Below, piece after piece: positions 18,448 to 27,461 of a stretch of DNA of 64,000 nucleotides (position 1 is its first letter; every line of letters starts with the position of its first letter). The DNA is from Sipunculus nudus. Taxonomy: Eukaryota > Annelida > Sipuncula > Golfingiida > Sipunculidae. The DNA is taken from assembly GCA_026874595.1 (NCBI GenBank), contig JAPPUL010000079.1:301001-365000 (forward strand). The letters run 5' to 3'. A program made the translations under genes and the position numbers. The notes under the pieces are model-generated. The model was not told the origin of the DNA, searched no databases, and saw nothing but the letters and a program-made list of their open reading frames with translations.

Positions 18448-19590
18448 TTACACTCCTACCTTTTCTCGTGATCTTATTACATAGGCCAGAACCTCTGCTA
18501 CCGCTTGATAAAATTCTACCGGTATCTCATCTCCTACCTCCACTATCTCATACAAACTTTGGGCCAACGCCTTGTCTTCTACCATATGTACATCGTTTTC
18601 TTTTGCTATCTCTTTTATCCGTAGCGCCATGTAACCTTGCCCCTTAGCAATTACCACCGGAACATCCATCTCAACTTCGTCATACTTTATCGCTATTGCA
18701 TAATGTGTCGGGTTTGTTATTACTACATCTGCTTTCGGGACCTCTTCCATCATCCGTTGACTCATTATCTCTCGCTGCCTCTCTCTTAACCTTTGTTTTA
18801 TCTGCGGATCTCCTTCTGTATCCTTTCGCTCTTCCTTCAATTCGTGTCGCGTCATCTTTAAGCTTTTATAATGTTCTGACTTCTGAAAAAAGTAATCCGG
18901 GACGCTCAATATCAAGAATATTATACAACTTATAAATGCTATATAGAATATCATATTAGACAAGATCTTAAACGCATTCCCTACATCCATATTTATCGTG
19001 TTTAGTATTGCTTCCTTCTGCCAGGATACTATTAAATAGGCTACCAAAGTTACCACCCCTACCTTCATTATCGATTTTATTAAATTTGTAAATGTCTGCG
19101 AGGAAAAGAATATCCGACTGAACATCTTATTTGCTGTGAAACTTACCTTCTTAAAATCTACTTTCATACTCTTTGGCGCAAATTGAAAGCCAACTTGGAC
19201 CACGTTCGACAAAAATGCCATCACAACGCTTATTAAGAAAAAGGGACCTGTAGTTAGAAAAAACATCTCTACAAAACTATATACATACCCTTCTAAATTA
19301 GATTGGTTTATTGGCTTTGTTAGATTTACGTATGTACTTGTAAATATGTTCTTTACATTATCTATTATATAATCTGACATTATCCACATCGACGCAAACA
19401 CCGATAGCAAAACCACCGACGATACCAACTCCTGTGAACGCACTACCTTCCCCTCTTCTCGTGCCTTTCGTAACTTATATAACGTCGGTTCCTCTGTCCT
19501 ACCCTCATCTTCAGGCTTTGCAAATAATTGCAAATCTATACAAAACAATAGATCCTCTAATTCTAATCTCTTGTCTTGTCCTTTCTCCAT
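18448..19590 (-). CDS. flhB: FlhB, flagellar export switch protein
   Basis: The 380-residue protein has the family start (IDLQLFA, then EEPTLYKLRKAREEGKV near 35), four membrane segments and the self-cleavage site NPTH followed by YAIAIKY near residue 290. FlhB switches the export apparatus from rod-hook to filament substrates after autocleavage between the Asn and Pro. It ends 4 bp before flhA begins. The N-terminal extension of about 30 residues with a Cys before IDLQLFA is similar to that in other spirochaetes and Gram-positives. Confidence 0.97.
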   Translation of the reverse strand: MEKGQDKRLELEDLLFCIDLQLFAKPEDEGRTEEPTLYKLRKAREEGKVVRSQELVSSVVLLSVFASMWIMSDYIIDNVKNIFTSTYVNLTKPINQSNLEGYVYSFVEMFFLTTGPFFLISVVMAFLSNVVQVGFQFAPKSMKVDFKKVSFTANKMFSRIFFSSQTFTNLIKSIMKVGVVTLVAYLIVSWQKEAILNTINMDVGNAFKILSNMIFYIAFISCIIFLILSVPDYFFQKSEHYKSLKMTRHELKEERKDTEGDPQIKQRLRERQREIMSQRMMEEVPKADVVITNPTHYAIAIKYDEVEMDVPVVIAKGQGYMALRIKEIAKENDVHMVEDKALAQSLYEIVEVGDEIPVEFYQAVAEVLAYVIRSREKVGV

Positions 19591-19773
19591 TGCCCTTTCT
19601 CCATTATTACGTCTTTTGCCCTTATCTATAATTATCTATAATCCTTAGCTTAACTGCCTTATATAAGGCTTCGGTATTTATTTATTTACTTATACTATTT
19701 TATAATTACAAGAATAGTAAACATATACCATTCTTACTTGCCCAAAACTAACTCCATATACTTCCAAACACAA

Positions 19774-20541
19774 TTAAAAAACCTCAAATATGCTATATAA
19801 ATATCTTCCCAAAAATAACTTACCAGCCTCCAATATAGCAGGCATTAAAAGTACTAGTATTACTAGTCCCACTATTATATAAATTGGGAAGCCTAACATC
19901 AATATATTCATCTGTGGTGCAAACTTTGCAAGTAGGCCCATCGCCAAACTTACTATGAATAATGTTCCTATGATCGGTAAGGATATCTTAAGCGCTACAC
20001 TAAACATTCCAACCAAACTCTCAACTAATAAAGCACTTAGCGATTTTGTTGCTTCAAGTGGCAATACCGATATTTTAAAAAAACTTGTATATAATGCCTC
20101 AATTAAAAGTATATGCCCATTTAATATCAAAAATATTAGTATCCCCAAAAGGGCTAGAAATTGTCCAACTAGCGGTACGTGAATTTGAGATAACGGATCA
20201 AATACCTCGCTTATCCCAAGTCCCATTTGTATACTAAACATCTGTCCTGCAAGCTGAAATGCTCCAAATACTATTGCCACCAAAAAACCTATTGAAAGTC
20301 CTATTATAAGCTGATTTACCAAAAGTAATATATAATCTATGTAATATTCAGGCACCGTAATATCAAGTTCTTTCGCCAATATCGGATACAAAACTAATGC
20401 TATGCTTATGGCAAGAACTCCCTTTGTACGCATCGGTATCATTATACTTGAAAAAAATGGCGCAACCAGTATAAGACCAAATAGTCTAACAAAGACCAAC
20501 AAATAAAGCTTTACATGCGGAATCAAAAAGTCATACCACAT
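19774..20541 (-). CDS. fliR: FliR, flagellar export apparatus protein
   Basis: The 255-residue protein is almost wholly hydrophobic, with about six membrane segments, and carries family sequence such as RLFGLILVAPFFSS near 20, QMGLGISEVFDP near 104 and LAKFAPQMNILMLGFPIYI near 203. FliR forms the core export gate with FliP and FliQ in the middle of the basal body. It starts 4 bp after fliQ and has a 183-bp spacer before flhB. Confidence 0.95.
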   Translation of the reverse strand: MWYDFLIPHVKLYLLVFVRLFGLILVAPFFSSIMIPMRTKGVLAISIALVLYPILAKELDITVPEYYIDYILLLVNQLIIGLSIGFLVAIVFGAFQLAGQMFSIQMGLGISEVFDPLSQIHVPLVGQFLALLGILIFLILNGHILLIEALYTSFFKISVLPLEATKSLSALLVESLVGMFSVALKISLPIIGTLFIVSLAMGLLAKFAPQMNILMLGFPIYIIVGLVILVLLMPAILEAGKLFLGRYLYSIFEVF

Positions 20542-20545
20542 TACT

Positions 20546-20815
20546 TCACTTCCCTATAACACTCATTACATCATATAAGTTTTGTGTATAGTTTCTTATA
20601 TGATTCATTATCCAACTAGAAAATAGTACTATCGCTCCAAATATAGCTACTATCTTAGGTACAAAGGTTAATGTTTGCTCCTGTATTGATGTTGTTGTTT
20701 GGAATATACTTATTATAAGCCCTACTACCATACTAATCCCAAGTATTGGCGCTGAGATTATTAAAACCTCAAGTATTGCCTCGCCCATTATCTTTATTAT
20801 TAGTGCATCACTCAT
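20546..20815 (-). CDS. fliQ: FliQ, flagellar export apparatus protein
   Basis: The 89-residue protein has two membrane helices and the conserved GLIISIFQTTTSIQEQTLTFVPKI region between them. FliQ packs around the FliP/FliR core of the export gate. Length is normal for the family. It lies 20 bp after fliP and 4 bp before fliR. Confidence 0.96.
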   Translation of the reverse strand: MSDALIIKIMGEAILEVLIISAPILGISMVVGLIISIFQTTTSIQEQTLTFVPKIVAIFGAIVLFSSWIMNHIRNYTQNLYDVMSVIGK

Positions 20816-20835
20816 TTATATCCCTCTTTAATTAC

Positions 20836-21612
20836 TTAAACAAAACTCTCAAGCAGCTTAGATACTAAAAGTTGCCACCCATCCACCAAAACAAATAATA
20901 TTATCTTAAATGGCAACGATATCATAACAGGCGGAAGCATTATCATCCCCATACTCATCAAAATACTTGCTACTATCATATCTATTATTATAAACGGTAC
21001 AAATATTATTATCCCCATATAAAACGCCTTCTTAAGCTCATTTAGCATAAAGGCCGGTATCAATACATAGGTAGGGACATCTGCCTCCGACTCTGGCCAC
21101 TGTAATTTGCTCATCTGGATAAACGGTACCAATATCTGCCGATTCTCCTCGCCTATCTGTTTGAACATGAATTGCCGTATCGGCTCTATCCCTCGATCAA
21201 ACAACTCCTCTACTCCTATTTCTTTGTTCTTAAATGGTTTATAGGCGTTTTCGTATATCTCATTAAAGCTTGGTGCCATTATAAAAAAGGTTAGAAATAA
21301 CGCAAGTGCCATTATAACTTGATTGGGAGGCATTTGTTGTAGCGCAAGTGCCGTACGGGCAAACGAAAATACTATTGCTATCCTTAAAAAGGACGTTGTC
21401 ATCATAACTATCGCAGGAGCAAGACTCAATACCGTAAGCAGCAATAAAACCTGCAGGGTTAATGCTATGTCCGTTGGGTCTGATGATGATTCTACCCCAA
21501 AATTAAGCGAGGGTAATAATACATTATCATTTTCCTGGCTATATGTATCTGTTGACAATACTACACTTATACTAATTATTAGTACGCATAGCAATACCCT
21601 TAGCCTATTCAT
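20836..21612 (-). CDS. fliP: FliP, flagellar export apparatus protein
   Basis: The 258-residue protein has a cleavable-type signal peptide (first 25 residues), then the FliP domain: MTTSFLRIAIVFSFARTALA near 71, PPNQVIMALALFLTFFIMAP near 94, IPAFMLNELKKAF near 190 and MGMIMLPPVMISLPFKI near 222. Five copies of FliP form the main pore of the export gate. Placement between fliO and fliQ is standard. Confidence 0.97.
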   Translation of the reverse strand: MNRLRVLLCVLIISISVVLSTDTYSQENDNVLLPSLNFGVESSSDPTDIALTLQVLLLLTVLSLAPAIVMMTTSFLRIAIVFSFARTALALQQMPPNQVIMALALFLTFFIMAPSFNEIYENAYKPFKNKEIGVEELFDRGIEPIRQFMFKQIGEENRQILVPFIQMSKLQWPESEADVPTYVLIPAFMLNELKKAFYMGIIIFVPFIIIDMIVASILMSMGMIMLPPVMISLPFKIILFVLVDGWQLLVSKLLESFV

Positions 21613-21741
21613 TTTTGCTCCCTCCCCTAAGCAAAATCAATACATCTAGTATCTTACTTAAGATTCTAGTATCCTATATTATCGATTGTTTTATTTTTTC
21701 TATTATATTTTCTATTATTTCAAACCACCCTTTCTATACTA

Positions 21742-22425
21742 CTATAACCGCCCGCCTAAAGTCTTCAACTTCTTCTTCTCACTTGCCATAAATGCTTGCT
21801 TATCTCTTGATGAGAGCGCATCCTTACCTATATACGGAACCTTTAAACGTGTTAAAAATAAACTCTTAAAATCACCTTTATTAGCCCCAGATACACTGCT
21901 TTTTTTGATACTTTCTATCTCCTCGCCATCTTCTATCATCGAAAGCAATCTTATATCATCCCCCACTCCAAGCACGTAAAGCTTATTCCCTATCTCTACT
22001 ATCTCAACACTCATATTAGCCCTTACGTTTATTGACTTGATCTTTCGTAATACCGAAGATTCATCCCCATCTCTTGAGATGTTATTCTTCTTTTTCTTAA
22101 GCCATCTAACTCCAAATAGGATTATTAACAAGCATATTGTCAATATTAAAAAGGACTTTACAAATGAAAGACTACCACCCTCAAGTACCTCTCCTCTTTT
22201 TTCATCTAAAGAAGTTTTGACTTCGTCTGGCCTTTTCAAAAATACTTTCTTTTTTGATGCTTTTAAAGCTTTATTATCTCCAGCACTTCTTTTACTTTCT
22301 ATTTCTGTAGCTCCCTTTGTTCCCTCAATCTTAGTTGGTCCATCTATACTATTTCTTTGCCCATATAAACTTACATTTATAACAACAATTAATAGTATAA
22401 AGACTATCTGCAGGATATATCTCAT
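21742..22425 (-). CDS. fliO: FliO (FliZ in Borrelia usage), export gate assembly factor
   Basis: The 227-residue protein has a signal-like N-terminal segment (about 4-20), a charged stretch, one membrane helix (about 85-107) and a small cytoplasmic domain with the FliO-like signature SVEIVEIGNKLYVLGVGDD near 140. FliO helps FliP assemble. Sequence conservation in this family is low, so the call rests on topology, this motif and position just before fliP. Confidence 0.85.
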   Translation of the reverse strand: MRYILQIVFILLIVVINVSLYGQRNSIDGPTKIEGTKGATEIESKRSAGDNKALKASKKKVFLKRPDEVKTSLDEKRGEVLEGGSLSFVKSFLILTICLLIILFGVRWLKKKKNNISRDGDESSVLRKIKSINVRANMSVEIVEIGNKLYVLGVGDDIRLLSMIEDGEEIESIKKSSVSGANKGDFKSLFLTRLKVPYIGKDALSSRDKQAFMASEKKKLKTLGGRL

Positions 22426-22495
22426 AACTCCCAGTCCGTCTTAAGATGCTCTTAATATAATACTTTCTTAATACAATATCAAGATATTTTTATAT

Positions 22496-22527
22496 TTAAC
22501 TTTATTCTTACTTAACTTTATTCTGGC
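22496..22527 (-). repeat. 16-bp duplication across the fliN/Y stop codon
   Basis: Two near-identical copies of a 16-bp stretch (TTAAC at 22496 and 22512 on the plus strand). The first, on the minus strand, contains the last Glu codon and the TAA stop of fliN/Y; the second lies just after it. Confidence 0.7.
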
Positions 22528-23513
22528 AGTAAACTTTCTAAATGTTCTCTCGGTATTACTATTTCTGTTATTCGCACGCCAAATGTTTCGTCTATTACAA
22601 CAACTTCTCCTTTTGCTACAAGTTTTTTATTTACTAAAAGGTCTACTGGTTCTCCTGCAAGCTTGTCAAGCTCGATTATAGACCCCTCACCAAGTGTTAA
22701 TATATCTTTTATTTGCATCCAGCTTCGCCCAAGCTCCACTGTAAGCTGCATCGATATGTCTAATAATAAGGCTATGTTTTTCGTTGGCGATTCTAATATC
22801 TTTACTCTATCAAGCTCCTGATACATTATCGGTCTTATCATAACAGATGACAATATATCCCCCTTAATATCTCCTACTACTCGTTCTGCATCTCTATCAT
22901 GCATGAACTTCACTACAAAATGAGACAACATTTCCTTTGCTAAGTGGATAGATATTATCTGATTTATTGTTATTGGTGCCGTCTCGACTGAGTTTATACT
23001 AAACTGTATTACTACCATCTCATTTTCATCAGAAAAATTTATCTCACTTGCATTTTCAAGTACATCTATTTTTGGCGTACTAACGCCTATCCCATTCCCC
23101 GTCTTTTCTGCTATCTCTTTATTCTCCTCTTCCACCAACGACAAAAATATATCGCTTAGTACTCCTAATGTAAAATCTGTAAATTTTAAATTTGTCTTTT
23201 TTGATAGGAATTCTGCCATCCGAATTGCATCTGGAGCTCTTATTATATATGTATTATCTCCTACTATCCCCGTATTATAATCTATCTGTATCTGGACTAG
23301 TTTTCCATCAAGTTCAAACCTTATTTCACTTGTACTTTTTATCTTAACACGCACATTTGATATTGACGCATCCTTTTGGGACACCTCCTCAAGCTTATCT
23401 TTTGTCTCTCCTAATAAATATTTATAAAATTCCTGTAGCTCTTCAAGATCACTCTGGTTTATACTCCCTACAACGCCATCAAATGCCTCTTTTTGTTCAC
23501 TTCCTGTGCCCAT
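22518..23513 (-). CDS. fliN: FliN/FliY flagellar switch protein
   Basis: The last 75 residues (about 250-331) are a SpoA/FliN domain: LDISMQLTVELGRSWMQIKDIL and LVAKGEVVVIDETFGVRITEI. The protein has 331 residues, much longer than FliN of enterics (about 137), and its N-terminal 240 residues resemble the CheC-like part of FliY. FliY is the name used for the Treponema homologue. I do not see an intact CheC phosphatase motif (S/D-x3-E-x2-N), so phosphatase activity is doubtful. It is a C-ring component that works with FliM and FliG. It follows fliM by 32 bp. Confidence 0.9.
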   Translation of the reverse strand: MGTGSEQKEAFDGVVGSINQSDLEELQEFYKYLLGETKDKLEEVSQKDASISNVRVKIKSTSEIRFELDGKLVQIQIDYNTGIVGDNTYIIRAPDAIRMAEFLSKKTNLKFTDFTLGVLSDIFLSLVEEENKEIAEKTGNGIGVSTPKIDVLENASEINFSDENEMVVIQFSINSVETAPITINQIISIHLAKEMLSHFVVKFMHDRDAERVVGDIKGDILSSVMIRPIMYQELDRVKILESPTKNIALLLDISMQLTVELGRSWMQIKDILTLGEGSIIELDKLAGEPVDLLVNKKLVAKGEVVVIDETFGVRITEIVIPREHLESLLPE

Positions 23514-23545
23514 GTATTACTCCTTAAAAGCCCGTTGCATTTTTT

Positions 23546-24604
23546 TTACTCATCCTCTTCATCTTCTGTCAGAACATCAAAAACATCCCGACTAATTTCT
23601 TCAACCGGATGCTCTATCTGCACAGCTATCTTCTTACCCACAACACCAGGCCTACAGTAAAATTTTGCCTTGCTTCCCACTTTTAACAATAATTCATCAC
23701 TTACTTTTGTTTCTGGTAACTTTATTATATCACCCTTATTAAGGCATATAATATCTCGCATCGTAACATCCACACTACCCAGTTGCGCAACAAGATCTAC
23801 TTCCATACTAGATAGTCGATCCTTTAGTATATTAAAATTCTCACGTGTTGCCCCCTTTCTAATACTTGAATACCAATACTGTGCACTCAACTTAGATATA
23901 ATTGGCTCTATGGTTATATACGGTATGCAAAAATTAGTCATCCCCTCAACATCTCCAACCTTAGTCTCCAAAGTTATTAATACCACCATATCATTAGGCG
24001 GTACTATTTGGGCAAACTGGGGATTTGTTTCTATAGTGCCAAGTCTGGGACGCAAATCTATAACATTACTCCAGGCCTCACGTAAATTGCCAAGTATTCT
24101 TACTATTATCCCTTCTATTACGGAAAGCTCTATATCAGTAAGTTCACGATTCATCTTTGCCGCCTCTCCAGACCCTCCAAATAATCTATCTATTATTGCA
24201 AAGGTTATTCCAGGGTCTATTTCTAGTATTGAACTACCTTTTAACGGATCCATATTTATAACACCAAGTGTCGTTGGACTTGGAATTGACAGTATAAACT
24301 CTTCATATGTAAGCTGGTCAACCGATGCAACGTGTACATGAACTAAGGTTCTAAGCTGAGCTGATAATGATGTTGTCGTAAGCCGAGCAAACGTTTCATG
24401 CATCATTTGTAATGTGCGTATCTGATCCTTTGAAAATTTATCTGGCCTTTTAAAGTCGTATATCTTAACCTGCTTACGCGGTGCCATTCGATCCCTTCGC
24501 CCACCTCTTGTATATCCACCACCTGCCTCTCCTCCTTCACCTTCACCTGTGGATATTGCCGTTAACAATGCTCCTATCTCTTGCTGTGATAATACCTCTG
24601 TCAT
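23546..24604 (-). CDS. fliM: FliM, flagellar switch protein
   Basis: The 352-residue protein starts with the CheY-P-binding type segment (VLSQQEIGALLTAIS), then the middle CheC-like domain with the FliG-contact region, here FGGSGEAAK near 142 (the family GGXG pattern), and a C-terminal SpoA domain from about 270. FliM forms the wall of the C-ring and receives CheY-P. Length and position between fliL and fliN/Y are normal. Confidence 0.97.
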   Translation of the reverse strand: MTEVLSQQEIGALLTAISTGEGEGGEAGGGYTRGGRRDRMAPRKQVKIYDFKRPDKFSKDQIRTLQMMHETFARLTTTSLSAQLRTLVHVHVASVDQLTYEEFILSIPSPTTLGVINMDPLKGSSILEIDPGITFAIIDRLFGGSGEAAKMNRELTDIELSVIEGIIVRILGNLREAWSNVIDLRPRLGTIETNPQFAQIVPPNDMVVLITLETKVGDVEGMTNFCIPYITIEPIISKLSAQYWYSSIRKGATRENFNILKDRLSSMEVDLVAQLGSVDVTMRDIICLNKGDIIKLPETKVSDELLLKVGSKAKFYCRPGVVGKKIAVQIEHPVEEISRDVFDVLTEDEEDE

Positions 24605-24719
24605 TAGTCTGCCTCATTACATATTTGTTTTAATAATATCATAATAATAAATATCGCCTAAGCTCCAATTTTATCTTAAAACTCACATTCTTACATTATA
24701 AAGCTAATTCTATTTTAGC

Positions 24720-25280
24720 CTAACCAGATACTCGAGATATTACAAATGTATCAAAGTATACATCCAATATCTCATTATTCAATATGTTATTTATTGAATA
24801 TAACAAATCACTCTTTAATATTTCTTCTCGAGCTCGAGCTGTACTTATATCTTCATAACTCCTTTTTGCTATTACATATTGTACTTTATCGCGTATTTGT
24901 TCCTTACGCTTTATTATCTCATCCAATATCCTTTGATTCTTATCTTCATATGCAAGACCAAGCTTTACCTGCACTATTGTTGTTATATTATCTTCATCTT
25001 TTTTGTCAAGCGCAAGTTTAAATTCTGGGATCATATATACTGCTCGAGGTGCTGATATTTGCTTTAACACTTCGCGTGTTGGTAAAACCTCTTCTCTTTT
25101 TTCCTTAAATTCAAAAACAAGTATTGCACTAACAACACTTACTAATATTACTGCTAGAAATATCCCTATGTACGGAAGTATCTTTACCCATTTATCCCAA
25201 AAACTTCCTCGCTTCTTCTCTTCTTCTTCATCTTTTAATTCTTCATCACCTTCAAGTAATCCTTCATCTTCTACAGGCAT
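24720..25280 (-). CDS. fliL: FliL, basal-body-associated protein
   Basis: The 186-residue protein has an acidic N-terminal cytoplasmic tail, one membrane helix (about residues 34-56) and a periplasmic domain with FKLALDKKDEDNITTIVQVKLGL, typical of the stomatin-like FliL fold. FliL supports stator assembly and torque. It lies between motB and fliM, as usual. The tail is rich in Glu and Lys. Confidence 0.92.
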   Translation of the reverse strand: MPVEDEGLLEGDEELKDEEEEKKRGSFWDKWVKILPYIGIFLAVILVSVVSAILVFEFKEKREEVLPTREVLKQISAPRAVYMIPEFKLALDKKDEDNITTIVQVKLGLAYEDKNQRILDEIIKRKEQIRDKVQYVIAKRSYEDISTARAREEILKSDLLYSINNILNNEILDVYFDTFVISRVSG

Positions 25281-25349
25281 AAAAAAACCTCCTATTTCCT
25301 CTTTTTATCTTTTTTCTTCTATCTTTTCTTATATCTTTTCTTCTATCTT

Positions 25350-26141
25350 TTATCTTTTTATCACTATATCAACTCGCCTATTCCATGCTCGCTCTTCCGG
25401 TGTATCATTCGATTCCAATGGCTGGAATTCTCCATATCCACTTGATACAAACTTTGAAAGACTCTTTTTACGTCCCTTTAACTCTATCACGGGCTTAAGC
25501 CCTTGATCTATATATTCCTTTATAAAAAACTTCTCTATTACTTTCGCTCTATTTGTTGATAAATCTAAATTTCTCTCCCATATGCTTGATACTCCCACTT
25601 GTCCCTCTATCGTATCAGGCTCAAGGCTTGCATGCCCTTCTATAAATACTTGTTTATCATAATTTAAGTCAAACTTCAAATTTAATATTAGTTGCGCTAT
25701 CTTCTCCATCAACTTTTTCCCCTCTTCTCTAAGCTCCCAACTATCAGGCTCAAAATAAGTTTGCCCAGGTATCGATATAGTTAACCCACGCTCATCACTT
25801 GACATTCTTATCTGCCTTGCTGTTAACTGAGATTTAAAGGCACGTTCTGCCTCCTGGAATGCCTTATCAAGTTTCCTAAGTTCTTTTTTGGCAGGCAGTG
25901 ATTCTACCATCTGTCCCATCTCCGCAAGTGGCCCACGTTGTAACGTAAGCCCCCCTTCCATCACGCCAAACGACCCTACAAATGAAGATAATATTAACTT
26001 TAACTCATATCCATCTATCTCTGAGACTGTAAACATTAACACAAAAAATGTTAATAGCAATGTCGTCATGTCAGCAAACGTTGTCATCCATATCGGCATG
26101 TTTGGACAAAGCTTCTTTGCTTGTCTTCTTGAACCAGGCAT
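25350..26141 (-). CDS. motB: MotB, flagellar stator protein
   Basis: The 263-residue protein has one N-terminal membrane helix with the proton-pathway aspartate in the stretch WMTTFADMTTLLLTFFVLMF (Asp near residue 24), a plug-like stretch after it, and an OmpA-like peptidoglycan-binding domain (about 125-260; VFIEGHASLEP, LSTNRAKVIEKFF, YGEFQP). MotB anchors the MotA/MotB stator to the cell wall. It follows motA by 146 bp. Confidence 0.96.
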   Translation of the reverse strand: MPGSRRQAKKLCPNMPIWMTTFADMTTLLLTFFVLMFTVSEIDGYELKLILSSFVGSFGVMEGGLTLQRGPLAEMGQMVESLPAKKELRKLDKAFQEAERAFKSQLTARQIRMSSDERGLTISIPGQTYFEPDSWELREEGKKLMEKIAQLILNLKFDLNYDKQVFIEGHASLEPDTIEGQVGVSSIWERNLDLSTNRAKVIEKFFIKEYIDQGLKPVIELKGRKKSLSKFVSSGYGEFQPLESNDTPEERAWNRRVDIVIKR

Positions 26142-26287
26142 CTTGCTATCTCCTATCGCTTAAACTCTCTTCTCCTAAACTCTCCTAAACTCTTTAAATC
26201 TTATCTTCTTATCTTATAATATAATAATTATACACTTTATTTTAAACTCCTCACTTACATCTATCACTCTATCTATTACCATATCTA

Positions 26288-27064
26288 TTACTCTATCTGA
26301 GACGCTATGGCCTCTCGTACATTAGGTGATAAGAACGATGTTAACTTGTCTTTTACTATCCGCGGATTATCTCCTGACTGAATAGATAACGTTCCCTCCA
26401 ATATAACCTCCTTTAATAATATCTCCTCGTAACTCTTTACTGCTAGTTTCCTTGCTATCGGCTGAAATATTAAATTCGATAATACTGCTCCGTATAATGT
26501 CGTTATCAGTGCAAGCGCCATCCCTATTCCTATCGACGCCTTGTCTGTAAGATTTGCAAGCATCTGTATAAGCCCTATTAATGTCCCTATCATCCCAAAT
26601 GCAGGGGCTAATACACCTGCCATGTCAAATAACGACTTGCCTTCTTGATGTCGTGCTTCCATCTTCTCTATATCTGTCATCATTATGTTTTTTACAAGCT
26701 CAGGGTCTGTGCCGTCTACCACCAGATGTACTCCCTTTTGCAAAAAAGGTTCCGTAACATCTTCTATGTCATCTTCCAATGCAAGCAATCCTTCACGCCG
26801 TGCCTTCTCTGAAAAACTTACTAGTACATTTATTATCTCACCAGCCCGTTCCGTTGTTCGCCTGAATGCATGCCGTGTTACCACTCCAACCTGTAAAAGT
26901 CTTGTCATAGGAAATGCTACAAATAAGGCCGCTATCGTCCCTCCTACCGTCGTAAACACTGCTGCCATGTTCGCATAGTTTAAAGGATCGCCTCCTGTAA
27001 ACAATATAGAGCTTACCAAAAGTATCGCTCCACCTATGATCCCACCTATTGTTCCAAAATCCAT
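26288..27064 (-). CDS. motA: MotA, flagellar stator protein
   Basis: The 258-residue protein has four membrane segments (about 4-22, 30-50, 150-170, 180-202) and a cytoplasmic loop between the second and third that contacts FliG. Pro in LAPAFGMIGTLIGLI near 155 is one of the two conserved MotA prolines. MotA with MotB makes the ion channel of the stator. A 78-residue open frame overlaps its start in another frame and is not coding. Confidence 0.96.
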   Translation of the reverse strand: MDFGTIGGIIGGAILLVSSILFTGGDPLNYANMAAVFTTVGGTIAALFVAFPMTRLLQVGVVTRHAFRRTTERAGEIINVLVSFSEKARREGLLALEDDIEDVTEPFLQKGVHLVVDGTDPELVKNIMMTDIEKMEARHQEGKSLFDMAGVLAPAFGMIGTLIGLIQMLANLTDKASIGIGMALALITTLYGAVLSNLIFQPIARKLAVKSYEEILLKEVILEGTLSIQSGDNPRIVKDKLTSFLSPNVREAIASQIE

Positions 27065-27212
27065 TATGCTCCACCTCTATATATTCTTTTCTCTTTTTTA
27101 TTTCCCATTCTATTTCTTAGCCATATTGATTAAGCTACGTTTTACCATGCCTAACAACTTATAACTTTACTAATAAGCACAACTCTTTAACACCATACCA
27201 ATTGATACAACA

Positions 27213-27416
27213 TTAAACCGTCGTGTCATTACCCAATAACCCTATCTTTTGTCTATATAAGATTATCAGGTTAAGTACTTCCTCACACCCCTCCTTCACT
27301 ATAACCTTTCGCTCCGATAACATCTTGATTATTGTATCCGGCGTGCTCTCCATACTCTCCATCTGATGCGGATTTACATATATTTTATTGTTATCTAGCT
27401 TTGTTAGTTTTATCAT
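27213..27416 (-). CDS. flbD: FlbD/SwrD family flagellar protein
   Basis: The 67-residue protein has the family pattern: IKLTKLDNNKIYVNPHQMESMESTPDT. Members are small cytoplasmic proteins found between flgE and motA; in Bacillus the SwrD homologue raises motor power. Length and position agree with this family. It is 45 bp after flgE and 148 bp before motA. Confidence 0.92.
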   Translation of the reverse strand: MIKLTKLDNNKIYVNPHQMESMESTPDTIIKMLSERKVIVKEGCEEVLNLIILYRQKIGLLGNDTTV

Positions 27417-27461
27417 CTACTTCTTTTTTTATACTTCATTAATACTTTAATTTAACCCTTA

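Noticed and set aside
26838-27074. 78-codon minus-strand frame overlapping the start of motA
   Set aside because: It overlaps the first 76 codons of motA in another frame; the sequence has no pattern of a known small protein, and MotA is certain.
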